A program made the position numbers and the translations under genes. DNA of 64,000 bases from Epiperipatus broadwayi (lineage: Eukaryota > Onychophora > Udeonychophora > Euonychophora > Peripatidae), in assembly GCA_028023455.1 (NCBI GenBank), contig JAQFVV010012398.1:3000682-3064681 (forward strand). The letters are read 5' to 3'. This document shows, piece after piece, positions 1 through 11,939 of the stretch (the first letter of the stretch is position 1; the number at the start of each line of letters is the position of its first letter). The notes beneath the pieces are model-generated. The model ran no database searches. It was not told the origin of the DNA and worked only from the letters and a program-made list of their open reading frames with translations.

Positions 1-480
1 CTATTTCATTTTCTTTAATCATTAATAGAGGGCTGTGATTTAAACCTGCCCAAAGTGTTTAGTTGAGTTTGACCATTTATTTATTCCCATATTCCCTATC
101 CATAGAGTTAATGAATCATGTCTCTCCCTTGAGTTTTATGTAAATCATCCATTGGCTGGAAATATTTTTAAGAAAATTTATAATATAAATTTTTGTCTAT
201 CATTATCATTTCAAAGAAGGGATTTTTCATATATGTCTGTAGATGGTTGTAGGGTAATAGCCTGCAGCTCAATCAGTGAATCTTTGTAGAATCTTGCTAG
301 CATAATTAATAAAAGTTTCTTTTGTCTGTCATTCATTATCATTAAAACTTTGTAGTATTGTTTGTTTTTCTGTGTGTGACACACATATATAATTCTGGTC
401 ATTATATATATCTTGTTAAAATTCATTTTGTGGGCTTATCTCTCCCTGACCACCGGGCATATATTAAGAATAAATTCTAG
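1..480. other. AT-rich sequence without a recognised gene
   Basis: I see no supported gene. The reading frames are short and lack known motifs. A short (AT)n run sits further right at about 597-614. Confidence 0.5.
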
Positions 481-590
481 TGAGGTTTGGGGAGTAAGTT
501 GCTTAGTAGCAATCTGGAGGAGTAGGTGAGGTTCGAACCCCCTCTACCTGCTTCTCTAGGTTAGGTTAAAGTAGCTCTACTTTTCATACC
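470..590 (+). repeat. Possible tRNA-related SINE fragment
   Basis: A less AT-rich patch contains GGTTCGAACCC at 530-540, which fits a polymerase III B box. I see no matching A box or foldable clover-leaf, so a tRNA gene is not supported. A tRNA-derived SINE remnant is possible. Confidence 0.25.
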
Positions 591-750
591 ATTACAATAT
601 ATATATATATATATCTTCTTGTTAAATACTAGTTTTATTTTTACTTTACTTCATTACTGTCTACTAATATTGGTAAAATGATTATTCATTAAATTTAAGA
701 TTTGATAATATTTAATTAATTCCTTGGATTCATCTATCTACAACTTAAAT

Positions 751-1145
751 GTTAAAACAGGAAAAACTCACTATATATACTGCCACACACAGCAAACTAG
801 AGTAATCATTGGATGCCATGAGGCTTGTGCATAAAATTCCAATTTAGTGCCTACTCATCCAATATCCCCAGGCTAGCCCCAGCAGCCACCTTTTATCTCC
901 ACTTTACCTAAGATCTAGGTACAGTGCTCTCAGATCCAAAGCTCCTCACTGACGAAGACCATAAGCCAGAAACTAGTCTGGCGATATTGGATGAGTAGGT
1001 ACTAGATGGGAATTTTATGCACAAGCCTTCTGGCATCCATTGATTACTCTAGCTTGCTGTGTGTCGCAAAATGTATAGTGAGTTTTGCCCGTTTTAACAA
1101 CAGTTATAAGTAAGCATAAGAAATGTTGATCATATGATGTTTATT
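751..1145 (+). mobile_element. Inverted-repeat non-autonomous element with 14-bp target duplication
   Basis: Arms at 751-872 and 978-1098 are near-perfect reverse complements of about 120 bases, both starting with GTTAAAAC. A tail of about 47 bases (AACAACAGTTATAAGTAAGC...) follows. The 14-mer AACTTAAATGTTAA occurs at 742-755 and again at 1146-1159, just outside the tail, which looks like a target-site duplication. No protein is encoded. A long target duplication with inverted arms fits a retroelement with Penelope-like inverted-copy architecture better than a DNA-transposon MITE. Relatives occur at 8397-8890, 31735-32900 and 40190-40320. Confidence 0.7.
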
Positions 1146-1159
1146 AACTTAAATGTTAA

Positions 1160-2250
1160 TATATAAAAGAAAAAAGTAGAAAAAATATATTTACAGAAAA
1201 AGAAAAAAACAAAACATTTAATTTCATCTTCACAAACAAAGCTCTCAAAATAAAAAGTACATTGCATCTCTAAAAAGTTACAAATTGTCTATATTTTGAA
1301 CTATGATGTCTCAAATTAAAATAGTTTAATATTCTTATCAATATCTTTTTATACTGAGTCAATGTCACTTATGATTAATTTTCGACATCTTCTACTGCAT
1401 ATATGTTTTCCAAACATTCTTTTATTTCATCACAAATTTTCTTGAGATAAAAAGTTCTCTGCTAATGTGCACTTGTGTTCATTCTCCCATCACAGTTCTT
1501 TTTAAATCCTTGTGTAAATTACTCACTGGTATCTTTGTGGATATGTTTTATTGAGTGCTTGATATTCTTTGGAATTGTTTGTTAATTGACTTGACAAATT
1601 TAAGACTCCATACTAAGTCTTATCCAGTCATTCATGTTTCCTAGGATATAGTGCTCAGGCTGCCAATGTGTTTCATAAGTGGTGGATATAAAAATGACTT
1701 TCAGATGTGAAAGTCAACTGTGACTAACAAATAAACAGTGTTTTGACCAAAATTTCTTTTAATGCCTGGAAGGATAAAATATTGATTTACTAAAAGCTAG
1801 GTAATATTTCTGATATAGTTTTTCTGTTTCTCTCTCTTTTATTCTTCTAAAATAGTACAGAATTGGATCACCATGAGTCTCCCATTCAATCAGTCATTTC
1901 TCTATATTCCATGGAATTGTGGATTGATGCAACATCATTTCCATCCTTTACACACAGTGCTTTCATGATTACAATTACTTTTTTCATTTTTTTAGCTCAA
2001 GCCTTCAAGAATTAAAAAAGCAATAATGGAGACAGGATTATCTGCCCTTAGTTGTGATGTTTGTTCAAGGCAGTACAACCACAAATAAATATATTTGGAA
2101 CTGGATTAAAGTTGTAGAAGTAAAAGATTATATGTTTTGCAGCCTTATTTAGAGATCACTATACTAACATGGAAAATGTGGTCTATAAACAGTAAGTAAC
2201 ACACATTCTGGATAGGCTGTCATAGCTAGTAGATTACTGATTACAGTAAT
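1160..2250. other. AT-rich sequence, possible degraded coding debris
   Basis: No gene or element could be identified. The stretch 1380-1740 is less AT-rich and might be minus-strand element debris, but stops occur in every frame. Confidence 0.4.
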
Positions 2251-2254
2251 ATAG

Positions 2255-4344
2255 TATAACGATCGAAATGAAAGTGAAGATCGAATCTAACCGCAAAAAC
2301 AATATCTGCAACTACCAGGGCGCCATCTAGGCATTTGAGCCTAGAAAAATTTATAAAGTAGGCAGATACGCGCTGTTAAGATTCCATTTTATTTAAATAT
2401 TCTGATCGTTAGCCCAAGTCACTAGCTCAGTGGAGACGCAGAGATAAAAATCTATATCTTAATTTATATCTTAAATATCAATAAATAAAAGCCACTGCCA
2501 GAAATTAACACATAAAAATATTTATTTACGCACATATAAAATAACATTTAAATTCTGAGGAATAAATTCAACATTTTAGATTTTTCTATTAATCTTTTAA
2601 TTTTACATTTAACTAAGTTTCAATGAGTTTAATATTTTATTTAGATAGTCAAGTATGAATAGACTACATAGATCTGCATTTGAAAAGAAAATATTCTTCC
2701 CTGATTTAACCTTAGGCAACAAATTTCGCAACCAAACTGGTGCCAATCCATCTGATACATTCATGTATTCAATGTAGCATGATACGACAACACAAAATAC
2801 TATACTGTCAGGAATGTACATCTGAACAATAAGTAGAAATAGAGAAGACATTGATTCTCCACCAACAGGAATGTGACATCTGTTGGCAAGTAGAACAATA
2901 AACAAAAAACTCCATAGGAATGGACTGCGGTCTTCTGCCGACTTACAAACCCATCCATAGGCAAACAGAGGGTGTGTGGCGTATATCTATAATCCTGCCC
3001 GTAGCGGACCTCATACTACATCTACTAATTACACAAATATATCCAATCCATTGAGCCAATTCAACCACGAAACGAATAACCTAAGATTACCCTCCCTTAA
3101 TATAACTTTACAAAACTATATAGCCATTCACGCCCGACTTAAATTTAACATTTAGATACGTTCACACAAATGCATTTTATAAAATTTGTTTTAAAATGTT
3201 TAGTACAGATCAGCTGCACAGATTCCATGGTCAAAAACATTCCAAATTAAACACAACCGATCAAAATACAAAGTCATCGATAAACGTCACTTGCATAGGG
3301 AATATACAAATCCCATTAGCATTCATCGTAAGATGCTTGCAGTGATATTGTTGACATATATTCTAATCGAATGTGGAAACCACAACATTATCAACCGCTA
3401 ACGAATCTATGCAACGTCTATACCCAACTTAAATGTAATGCATTTAATAATTTCTACAATAAATATTACTACAAATAAAAATAATAAAATGGAAATGATT
3501 TTAGAAAAACTTAACTATATACATTTAAATAATCAATTATTAATTTGAAAATCAAATAAGAGTTCATTTTAAAATTTAAATTAGCTGAATCTTTAAAAAA
3601 AAAAATCAATGACGAAAGTTCTTAATTACTTTTTTTGGTTGTTGTTAATTTGTAAAGTTCATAGCTCACGGTAGAAGAGTCCAGGTTTCTGCTTTTAATT
3701 TCCGCGACACCTCCATTGGAAGATAATGTTCTGGAGATGGCAATAGCTGGTTCAAAGTATCACAGTCTTTTCATTTTTCCTTTTTAAATAGAGAGTGTGG
3801 TATGTGCGTCCTACCATCTCTCAAACACACAACGCTGGAACTCCAGAAAAAACTGTATTTCCCTTTTTATATTATCCACACGGATTCAATTAACAAAACG
3901 TCACTAATCCATCACTTTCGTTAGGGTCCGAGCCAAGGCTTAGTGCTTCCATTGATCAAGCTAATTTCTCTTTATTTTCTTATCTATCTTTCATCAGATC
4001 ATTTTAATTATACAAGAGCCGACGGCTAGCTTGCTTTTCAAACAATTTATAAACAATCATTTCCATTTATAGATTACAGGAATTAATTAATACCTGTTTT
4101 TATTTTTACTTACGTTATTTCTTTTTTAAACTATTTTTATATTTAAATCTTTTTTTATAAAAAAAATACATTCAAATACCTTTTTTTACTTATTAAAAAA
4201 AATATTTTTAAAGTTTAGCATCTGTGCGAATGTATATACGTATAACAAACATTTTAATTTTAGCGTTTAGTTTTTTACTTTTATTTGCGAACTTTTAAGT
4301 TTTTGTTTTAAATTAATGTAACGATATATTTATATATCGTTACA
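2255..4344 (-). repeat. 3' LTR of the non-autonomous element
   Basis: This is the downstream LTR in element orientation, about 2090 bases. It ends on the plus strand in a near-palindrome at 4317-4344 (TGTAACGATATA...TATATCGTTACA). It carries a 98-codon minus-strand frame (2609-2905) shared with the other LTR. I do not recognise that peptide. Confidence 0.9.
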
Positions 4345-5035
4345 TATCAGTAAACTTCCTCAAAAAACAAAAACATTAAAAAAAAAGAATTTACTTAGTG
4401 TTAGTAATTACGTTACACAAATTGATTATATATGAAAATTTCAAAAGGACAAAACTTTTTTTTTTTGCAAGACAAAACAGTAATTACACACAAATATAAT
4501 GATTTAAAAAAAAAATTGACTGTTGATTCCCCATTACCAGCTAAATTTCTGCCCCCTCCCTTCCAAGTTTCATTTCTCCTACCTTTAACTATTACTTAGG
4601 CCAGTTGAATGATTAGATGTTAATTTAACAAGACTTTTTTAAAAAAAAAATTATGATTTATATTTATTATTACGTTTTATTCCTCGCATTTATATTTACA
4701 TATGCGCAATTTTTTTTACTGGCAGCACTTTTTAAACAAAACTTCAAACTGTAACTCCACGTCAATACAATAAATATATTTATACTAATTTCAGAAAAAA
4801 TATTACGGGCATGATTTATTTTCAAAAGTACTAGTGGTTTATTAAACATCTGGCTATAACTTTACGTTAGTACAAAAATGTACTTATTTCAGAAAAAACA
4901 ACAAATGTTATTTGCATGATTCACTTTTAAAATTCTCAGGGCACTTGTGATTTATTAAAGATAGAAAATTTCATCATCACCAATTCCCCTTCTCAGGGTC
5001 AATCTCTGAGGTAAGGCCACACTTGGGACGCCAAT
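4345..5035 (-). other. Internal region of the LTR element
   Basis: 691 bases with no reading frame resembling gag or pol. It contains the primer-binding site at 5015-5033 and a pyrimidine tract at 4547-4565, which is purine-rich on the minus strand. No clear polypurine tract abuts the 3' LTR. Confidence 0.8.
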
Positions 5036-7129
5036 TATAACGATCGAAATGAAAGTGAAGATCAAATCTAACCGCAAAAACAATATCTGCAACTACCAGG
5101 GCGCCATCTAGGCATTTGAGCCTAGAAAAATTTATAAAGTAGGCAGATACGCGCTGTTAAGATTCCACTTTATTTAAATATTCCGATCATTAGCCCAAGT
5201 CACTAGCTCAGCGGAGACGCAGAGATAAAAATCTATATCTTAATTTATATCTTAAATATCAATAAATAAAAGCCACTGCCAGAAATTAACACATAAAAAT
5301 ATTTATTTACGCACATATAAAATAACATTTAAATTCTGAGGAATAAATTCAACATTTTAGATTTTTCTATTAATCTTTTAATTTTACATTTAACTAAGTT
5401 TCAATGAGTTTAATATTTTATTTAGATAGTCAAGTATGAATAGACTACATAGATCTGCATTTGAAAAGAAAATATTCTTCCCTGATTTAACCTTAGGCAA
5501 CAAATTTCGCAACCAAACTGGTGCCAATCCATCTGATACATTCATGTATTCAATGTAGCATGATACGACAACACAAAATACTATACTGTCAGGAATGTAC
5601 ATCTGAACAATAAGTATAAATAGAGAAGACATTGACTCTCCACCAACAGGAATGTGACATCTGTTGGCAAGTAGAACAATAAACAAAAAACTCCATAGGA
5701 ATGGACTGCGGTCTTCTGCCGACTTACAAACCCATCCATAGGCAAACAGAGGGTGTGTGGCATATATCTATAATCCTGCCCGTAGCAGACCTCATACTAC
5801 ATCTACTAATTACACAAATATATCCAATCCATTGAGCCAATTCAACCACGAAACGAATAACCTAAGATTACCCTCCCTTAATATAACTTTACAAAACTAT
5901 ATAGCCATTCACGCCCGACTTAAATTTAACATTTAGATATGTTCGCACAAATGCATTTTATAAAATTTGTTTTAAAATGTTGAGTACAGATCAGCTGCAC
6001 AGATTCCATGGTCAAAAACATTCCAAATTAAACACAACCGATCAAAATACAAAGTCATCGATAAACGTCACTTGCATAGGGAATATACAAATCCCATTAG
6101 CATTCATCGTAAGATGCTTGCAGTGATATCGTTGACATATATTCTAATCGAATGTGGAAACCACAACATTATCAACCGCTAACGAATCTATGCAACGTCT
6201 ATACTCAACTTAAATGTAATGCATTTAATAATTTCTACAATAAATATTACTACAAATAAAAATAATAAAATGGAAATGATTTTAGCAAAACTTAACTATA
6301 TACATTTAAACAATCAATTATTAATTTGAAAATCAAATAAGAGTTCATTTTAAAATTTAAATTAGCTGAATCTTTAAAAAAAAAAATCAATGACGAAAGT
6401 TCTTAATTACTTTTTTTGGTTGTTGTTAATTTGTAAAGTTCATAGCTCACGGTAGAAGAGTCCAGGTTTCTGCTTTTAATTCCCACGACGCCTCCATTGG
6501 AAGATAATGTTCTGGAGATGGCAATAGCTGGTTCAAAATATCACAGTCTTTTCATTTTTCCTTTTTAAATAGAGAGTGTGGTATGTGCGTCCTACCACCT
6601 CTCAAACACACAACGCTGGAACTCCAGAAAAAACTGTATTTCCCTTTTTATATTATCCACACAGATTCAATTAACAAAACGTCACTAATCCATCACTTTC
6701 GTTAGGGTCCGAGCCAAGGCTTAGTGTTTCCATTGGTCAAGCTAATTTCTCTTTATTTTCTTATCTATCTTTCATCAGATCATTTTAATTATACAAGAGC
6801 CGACAGCTAGCTTGCTTTTCAAACAATTTATAAACAATCATTTCCATTTATAGATTACAGGAATTAATTAATACCTGTTTTTATTTTTACTTACGTTATT
6901 TCTTTTTTAAACTATTTTTATATTTAAATCTTTTTTTATAAAAAAAAAAATACATTCAAATACCTTTTTTTACTTATTAAAAAAAAATATTTTTAAAGTT
7001 TAGCATCTGTGCGAATGTATATACGTATAACAAACATTTTAATTTTAGCGTTTAGTTTTTTACTTTTATTTGCGAACTTTTAAGTTTTTATTTTAAATTA
7101 ATGTAACGACATATTTATATATCATTACA
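5036..7129 (-). repeat. 5' LTR of the non-autonomous element
   Basis: About 2094 bases, aligned to 2255-4344 with only scattered substitutions and small homopolymer length changes. It would hold the promoter in the minus-strand direction. Its 98-codon frame at 5390-5686 differs from its partner by one residue. Confidence 0.9.
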
Positions 7130-7999
7130 ATAGATAATAATAATTATTATATTAGTAGTAGTGGTAAATCAGGAGATAATCATAATACTAAAGATAATAG
7201 CTATAAATCTATTTTATTTCTAAATAAATTTTACATGTTACAAATTCTTCAGAATCAGAATGGAGGATTTCATTAATGACGAAGAAGCAATCAAAATTTA
7301 AAAACAATATAGATGGTCTTAATGAAACTTATGCTTCAGAGAAAGGAAGTTTAATAAAACAGACACATAAATACAAGTTTTTTGGAAAATCAAATCAATA
7401 AGTGAGAGAAAAATGGAGTTGGATTTACTATAGAGCCTAATTTAGTATCTTCTAGGGTTGGGTTTCCATGTTGTAGCAATGAATGACTAATAGGTTTAAA
7501 ACATGCATTGCATGATGATATTAATAACTTTCATTGGTGCCTATGCTCCAACATAATTAGACTCGGAGAAAAAAAACTTTTATTCCTTGATAGATAGCTT
7601 TATTACATCAATATTTTTAAAAGATAGAATATTTCTTCTTGGAGATTTTAATGCATATGTTAGTACAAATAGTAAACTTGGGAAAAAACTTTTGGAAATA
7701 TTGATATAAGTGTTATAAATTCAAATGATCTATTGTTATTAAATTTTTTTACAACACACACATTGGTTACTCAAACACTCTATTTAGGCAGAAAAACGAC
7801 TATAAATAAACATTGATGCATCCATGCTCAAAACAATGACAATTAATAGATTACCATAGTGAAGAGTCAAAATGCAAGAGAAATTTATATTATATAAATG
7901 AACATTTACAAGCTCAAATTATTAAGCTGGGTTATAGATTAGTACACTCCAAGATTAAAATGATAAGAGGCAATAAAAAGTAGATCTTATTCTAATTAC

Positions 8000-8410
8000 A
8001 TTTCTAAAAAAAATTAATGTTCATTTTCTAGAGGTATCCATTATATCTAATAAATTTCAACAACTATTACACATTAAAATAGCTAATTAAATTTTCCAAG
8101 ATTGTCATATTACTGAAGCATAGAATTTATTTAAAGAAGGTGTTATGATATAAGAAAATCTATTCTTGAGCTTAAGGGTGGACATGTGATATTTTAATGG
8201 ATTAATACCATTTACATTTCTAAGAAAATTAATGTTCATTTTCTAGAGGTATCCATTATATCTAATAAATTTCAATAACTATTAAACACTAAAATAGTTA
8301 ATTAAATTTTCCAAGATTGTCATATTACTGAAGCATGGAATTTATTTAAAGAAGGTGTTATGATATAAGAAAATCTATTCTTGAGCTTACTTAAGGGTGG
8401 ACATGTGATA
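8000..8410 (+). repeat. Tandem duplication of about 215 bp inside the decayed LINE
   Basis: The segment starting near 8005 (TTCATTTTCTAGAGGTATCC at about 8020) recurs near 8235. It includes the LINE stretch and an attached tail AAGGGTGGACATGTGATATT. The second copy is followed by the dispersed repeat at 8397-8890. Confidence 0.75.
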
Positions 8411-8890
8411 TTTTAATGGTTTAATACCAATCCTAACCTAATGGTATTAGTGACTAAGATTATTAAAAAACCAAAGACACCAAAATATACATACTATACT
8501 GGACTCAGTTTTTTATGTCTATATAAGAAATTATTTTGGATTAAAAACATTCAAACAGGCAAAACTCATGATATGTATTGCTATTCAGAGCAAGTTAGAA
8601 TAATCAATGGATGCCAAAAGGCTTGTGTATAAAATCCCCATCTAGTGCCTACTCATCCAATATCCCCAGATTAGTTTCTGGCTTGTGGCCGTATAGTGAG
8701 TTTTGCCTATTTGAATAACAGTTATAAGCAAGCATAAGAAATGGTGATCATGTAATGTTTATTGGATTAAAACATTATTGTAGTTTCAATTTGAGCCCAT
8801 AGCTTTATAGTTAGCTAAAAAGTTAAAAGGCAGATGCTGAAGGAATACATTAGATCTAAAGATTTAGGTGCACTGGTCTTCAATTAAGAA
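8397..8890 (+). repeat. Copy of the dispersed repeat family inserted in the LINE
   Basis: About 490 bases shared with 31900-32900 and partly with 751-1145. Landmarks are the AAACCAAAGACACCAAAAT stretch near 8470 and GATGCCAAAAGGCTTGTG near 8607. TTATAAGCAAGCATAAGAAA lies near 8724. No protein is encoded. Confidence 0.65.
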
Positions 8891-10874
8891 TCCTCACTGA
8901 AGAAAAATCATGATTGGTTTTCTGATAATATTCTTATTAGTAGTAATCTGATTTTTTAAAAAAAAAAAACAAGTAAAAGTTTCTGCTTGGCAGAATAATA
9001 AATTCAATGTGGAACTTCAAAGATCTGAAGACAGAAGTTCAATGACTGATGAGAAGGCTTAAAAAATGATTGATGGATTAAAACTGCAAAGAACATACAG
9101 AAATTTGTTATTTGTTGTCATTCTAGAAGTGTTTTGGATGCATTCAAGGCAATATATACACCAAAGAAACTATATCACAATTCCATTAAATCCAGTAATG
9201 TCATTTTTTATATAATAACAATGACATTTTGAACAAATAGAAAAAATACTTTGATAATCTTTTAAACAATGATATAAGAATTGACATGATTACTTTTAAT
9301 GATATATCCATTTTATTTATTAATTTAGATTTAAAGATATCTAATTTAATGAAGTAAAAGCAATTATTTATAATCTTAAGAAGTAGAAAGCTGCATATCC
9401 AGGAGGATGTTTTAAAGTAAAGTAGTGATGATATTAGTTTCAAAAATATTGGAATTTTTCAGAAATATATGGACCTATTAAGTTACCCTGGCTATTATTA
9501 AGGATGTTTTTATCATTTCAATTTTTAAAAACAAAGAAAATAGACAAGATTGTAGTAATTATCATGGAATATCATTATTATTTCTCTAAAACAAAGGTAT
9601 TTTCAAGAATTTTGTTAAATAGGTTGTTTCTACTTATAAATGAGTGCTTATCAGAGCCTACTGTGGCTTTAAAAGAAAATAGTAATTCATATACTGCTTT
9701 TACTGATTTAGTCAAGGCATTTGATTCAGTTAATCAAACAGCATATGGTATATCTTGAAATTAATTGGTTATTAATCAAAAGTTATTCATATTATACAGT
9801 ATTCAAATGACAAAATGAGAGAAAATGTTACTACTACAGGTAAAAAATCTGGGGCATTTGAAATGAAAACTGGAATTAATGAGTATACTTCCTCTAACAT
9901 TGATTTCAATTTTTATTACAGTTGTCTTTAGAACTATTTATAGGCATATTCATGATAAAGAAATCAAGATGTTTTGCAGGTTTACTTCTGATGATTTCAC
10001 CATTTTTGTTAGTTAAAAAGAAAATGTTTTGAATGCAACCTTTAAAGATTTTGATTTAATAAATAATACTGAAAAACTCAAGACCTTTATTAGAAAGTGA
10101 TGAAGAAAAATTCTTAGCAACTTTTAGCTTGGTTGGTTATCATCTTGAAAATGTAAACCAGTTTAAATGTCTTGGTAGTTTTATAAATAGAAAGGTAGAC
10201 TTAGATATTGAAGTGCAACACAGATTTCAATGTGCTTCTGCTGCTTTTAACAAGTTAAAAGTATTTCAACTCAAGGAAGTATTGCAATTAAATTACCTGT
10301 ATATAAAACTATGATTTTACCTCATTTACAGCACAGAAGTGAGATTTAGACAAGCTATTGACATAATATAAATACATTAGAAAAGTTTTATTTAAGAATG
10401 CTCTACAATATTTAAAAATATTATAGCAAAATCATAAAACAATCAATGTGCTCTTCAACTTGCTGGATGTTATGCTATAGAATCCATTCATGCAAAACCA
10501 CATCTTCATTTAATTGGACATATAAAATGTATGAACAATGCAAGGTTTTTAAAAGAATGTTTTATGGTGAACTTAAGCATAGCTTTCATGCAAAAGATGG
10601 ACCCCATTTGTACTATAAGGATTATTTCAAAGACATTCTAAAAAAATGCAATATTGATTGTTTCCATTAGAAATTTAGGACAGAAAACAAAATACACTGG
10701 AAAACTATAGCTAGGCATAGTGTTGAATTATTTAAAAAAAAGTTTTCTGCTGAAAATATTAAAAGGCAGCATTGCAAAAAGATCAAATAAATAGAAAAAT
10801 TGACCATGCTCTATATGTGGAAAGATTTGTGATTCACAGATTGGTAGTAACATTGCAAAAATCATTTCTAGTGT

Positions 10875-11180
10875 CACATCTCACCTTGCCCTCAGAAGTG
10901 GACTAGTCCAGATTCCTTCCTTACCTTATCAGATTAATCATTCATTGTCACTAACCAATGAGCAAACAGATAGATAAGTATGGGGCCAATAGGCAATATT
11001 GCTCTCTGAATCTGATTGCTTCCAGTGAGATTGGGGATCTGGCAATAAATAGTCAGCCTTTTTGGAGATAAGAGAGACAATGTCAGTCTGATCTAAGTGA
11101 CAGTATGCATTCTCTATTAAAACAATTGCTAACAGTGAGTGTTTTCCTTATAGCCATTACACTATATCAATGTTAATTGT
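10875..11180 (+). other. Unclassified less AT-rich segment, possibly LTR-derived
   Basis: TGTCACATCTCACCTTGCCC at about 10881 begins a stretch with higher GC, a TATA-like AATAAATAG near 11045 and no coding frame. It could be a solo LTR, but no boundary duplication was seen. Confidence 0.25.
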
Positions 11181-11189
11181 AAAAGTGAA

Positions 11190-11935
11190 AAATTCATACA
11201 TTTAATAGAATGCAACAAATAATTACATTTTTAATTGGTGTTTCATTGAAAGATCTGAACAAAATTATATATCCTAACAGACATCTATGGACAATGCTCC
11301 CAATTGCCAAAACTTTAAACAAATTCCAAAATATGTGTGTTTTTCAATCATGGCTAAAATTTTTACTTCTTATTATTTAACACAATTTCTACAAAACCTT
11401 TCCTCATTAATCATTTAAAATTAAATTTGGATCCCACAGGTATTTTATGTAATAGTCATTTAGAAGATATGATACACATTTTTGAAATATGTCCATATTT
11501 TTCATCTTTACAACACTTCATATTCCACAAGCAAATAATTAATCTAAAAAAATTGCTTGAGAAAAATATTAAAAATTTTAATCCATATACTGCCATAGTA
11601 ATTATTTACACTATTAAAATCATGTGGCTTGCTTGCTGTTCTATAATTTTCGACAACAAAAATATAATGCTCTAAAAAAATAATAATAAAGAATGATATA
11701 TATATTTATATACCCTAAAATATATACCCAGAAATACTAAGAGAAAAATTTGACATTTTTTCTTACTTGTTCATTATTTTAAGTGAATCATTTTATCTGC
11801 CTTCAGACATTAATGACACCTTTTATAAACCGTGCCCCATATGTCATATAAAAAAAATTTTCCTCCTGTACATATGTTAATACTTGTACATAATTTGCAA
11901 TTAATAAAGTTTATTTTCTAAAAAAAAAATTAATT
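11190..11935 (+). pseudogene. L1/Tx1-like LINE 3' end
   Basis: A C-terminal fragment reads LDPTGILCNSHLEDMIHIFE then ICPYFSSL at 11427-11500, with the CX..H/C spacing seen at the end of L1/Tx1-type ORF2 proteins ('C..C...E...H.F..C'). It is followed by an untranslated tail, AATAAAG near 11905 and an A-run at 11921. Related but better-preserved copies lie at 33660-34990 and 59440-60825. Confidence 0.55.
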
Positions 11936-11939
11936 AAAT

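Larger units (their letters stand above)
2255..7129 (-). mobile_element. Complete non-autonomous LTR retrotransposon with 2.09-kb LTRs
   Basis: Two near-identical direct repeats, 2255-4344 and 5036-7129, flank 691 internal bases without coding capacity. ATAG at 2251-2254 and 7130-7133 is a 4-bp target duplication. On the minus strand the LTR starts TGTAA and ends TTATA with short inverted termini. Directly after the 5' LTR (minus strand, 5033 to 5015) is TGGCGTCCCAAGTGTGGCC, a good tRNA primer-binding site that starts with TGG. This fixes the orientation. Long LTRs around a short non-coding interior resemble a LARD/TRIM-like derivative mobilised by another element. The high LTR identity implies recent insertion. 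Confidence 0.9.
7240..10870 (+). pseudogene. Decayed LINE (endonuclease, reverse transcriptase, C-terminal zinc finger)
   Basis: Fragments in the right order for a non-LTR retrotransposon. A GDFNAYVSTNS-like endonuclease motif lies near 7640-7675. An HITEAxNLFKEG segment lies near 8110-8145. 'NHDWFSDN' is near 8905-8930. An RT segment lies at 9540-9760 with a SNYHGISLL-like motif and an FTDLVKAFDSVNQ-like motif A. A thumb region (FKCLGSFINRKVDLDIE) is near 10160-10220. A C-terminal tail with a CSICGKICDSQIG zinc-finger motif is near 10807-10845. Many stops and frameshifts make it dead. The repeat block 8397-8890 interrupts it. The type resembles RTE-like LINEs whose RT reads 'NYRGISLLS'. A second copy lies at 28090-30110. 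Confidence 0.75.

Noticed and set aside
500-580. tRNA gene at the GGTTCGAACCC box
   Set aside because: No A box, acceptor stem or anticodon arm could be drawn around it. A SINE trace is the most that can be said.
949-973. Functional hammerhead ribozyme in the inverted-repeat element
   Set aside because: CTGACGA and GAAAC are present, but the bases between them (AGACCATAAGCCA) do not form a stem II, so a working ribozyme is not supported at this copy.
2255-7129. Simple tandem segmental duplication of 2.78 kb
   Set aside because: The repeated block ends at 4344 and 7129, leaving 691 bases between copies. The ATAG target duplication and the primer-binding site identify an LTR element.
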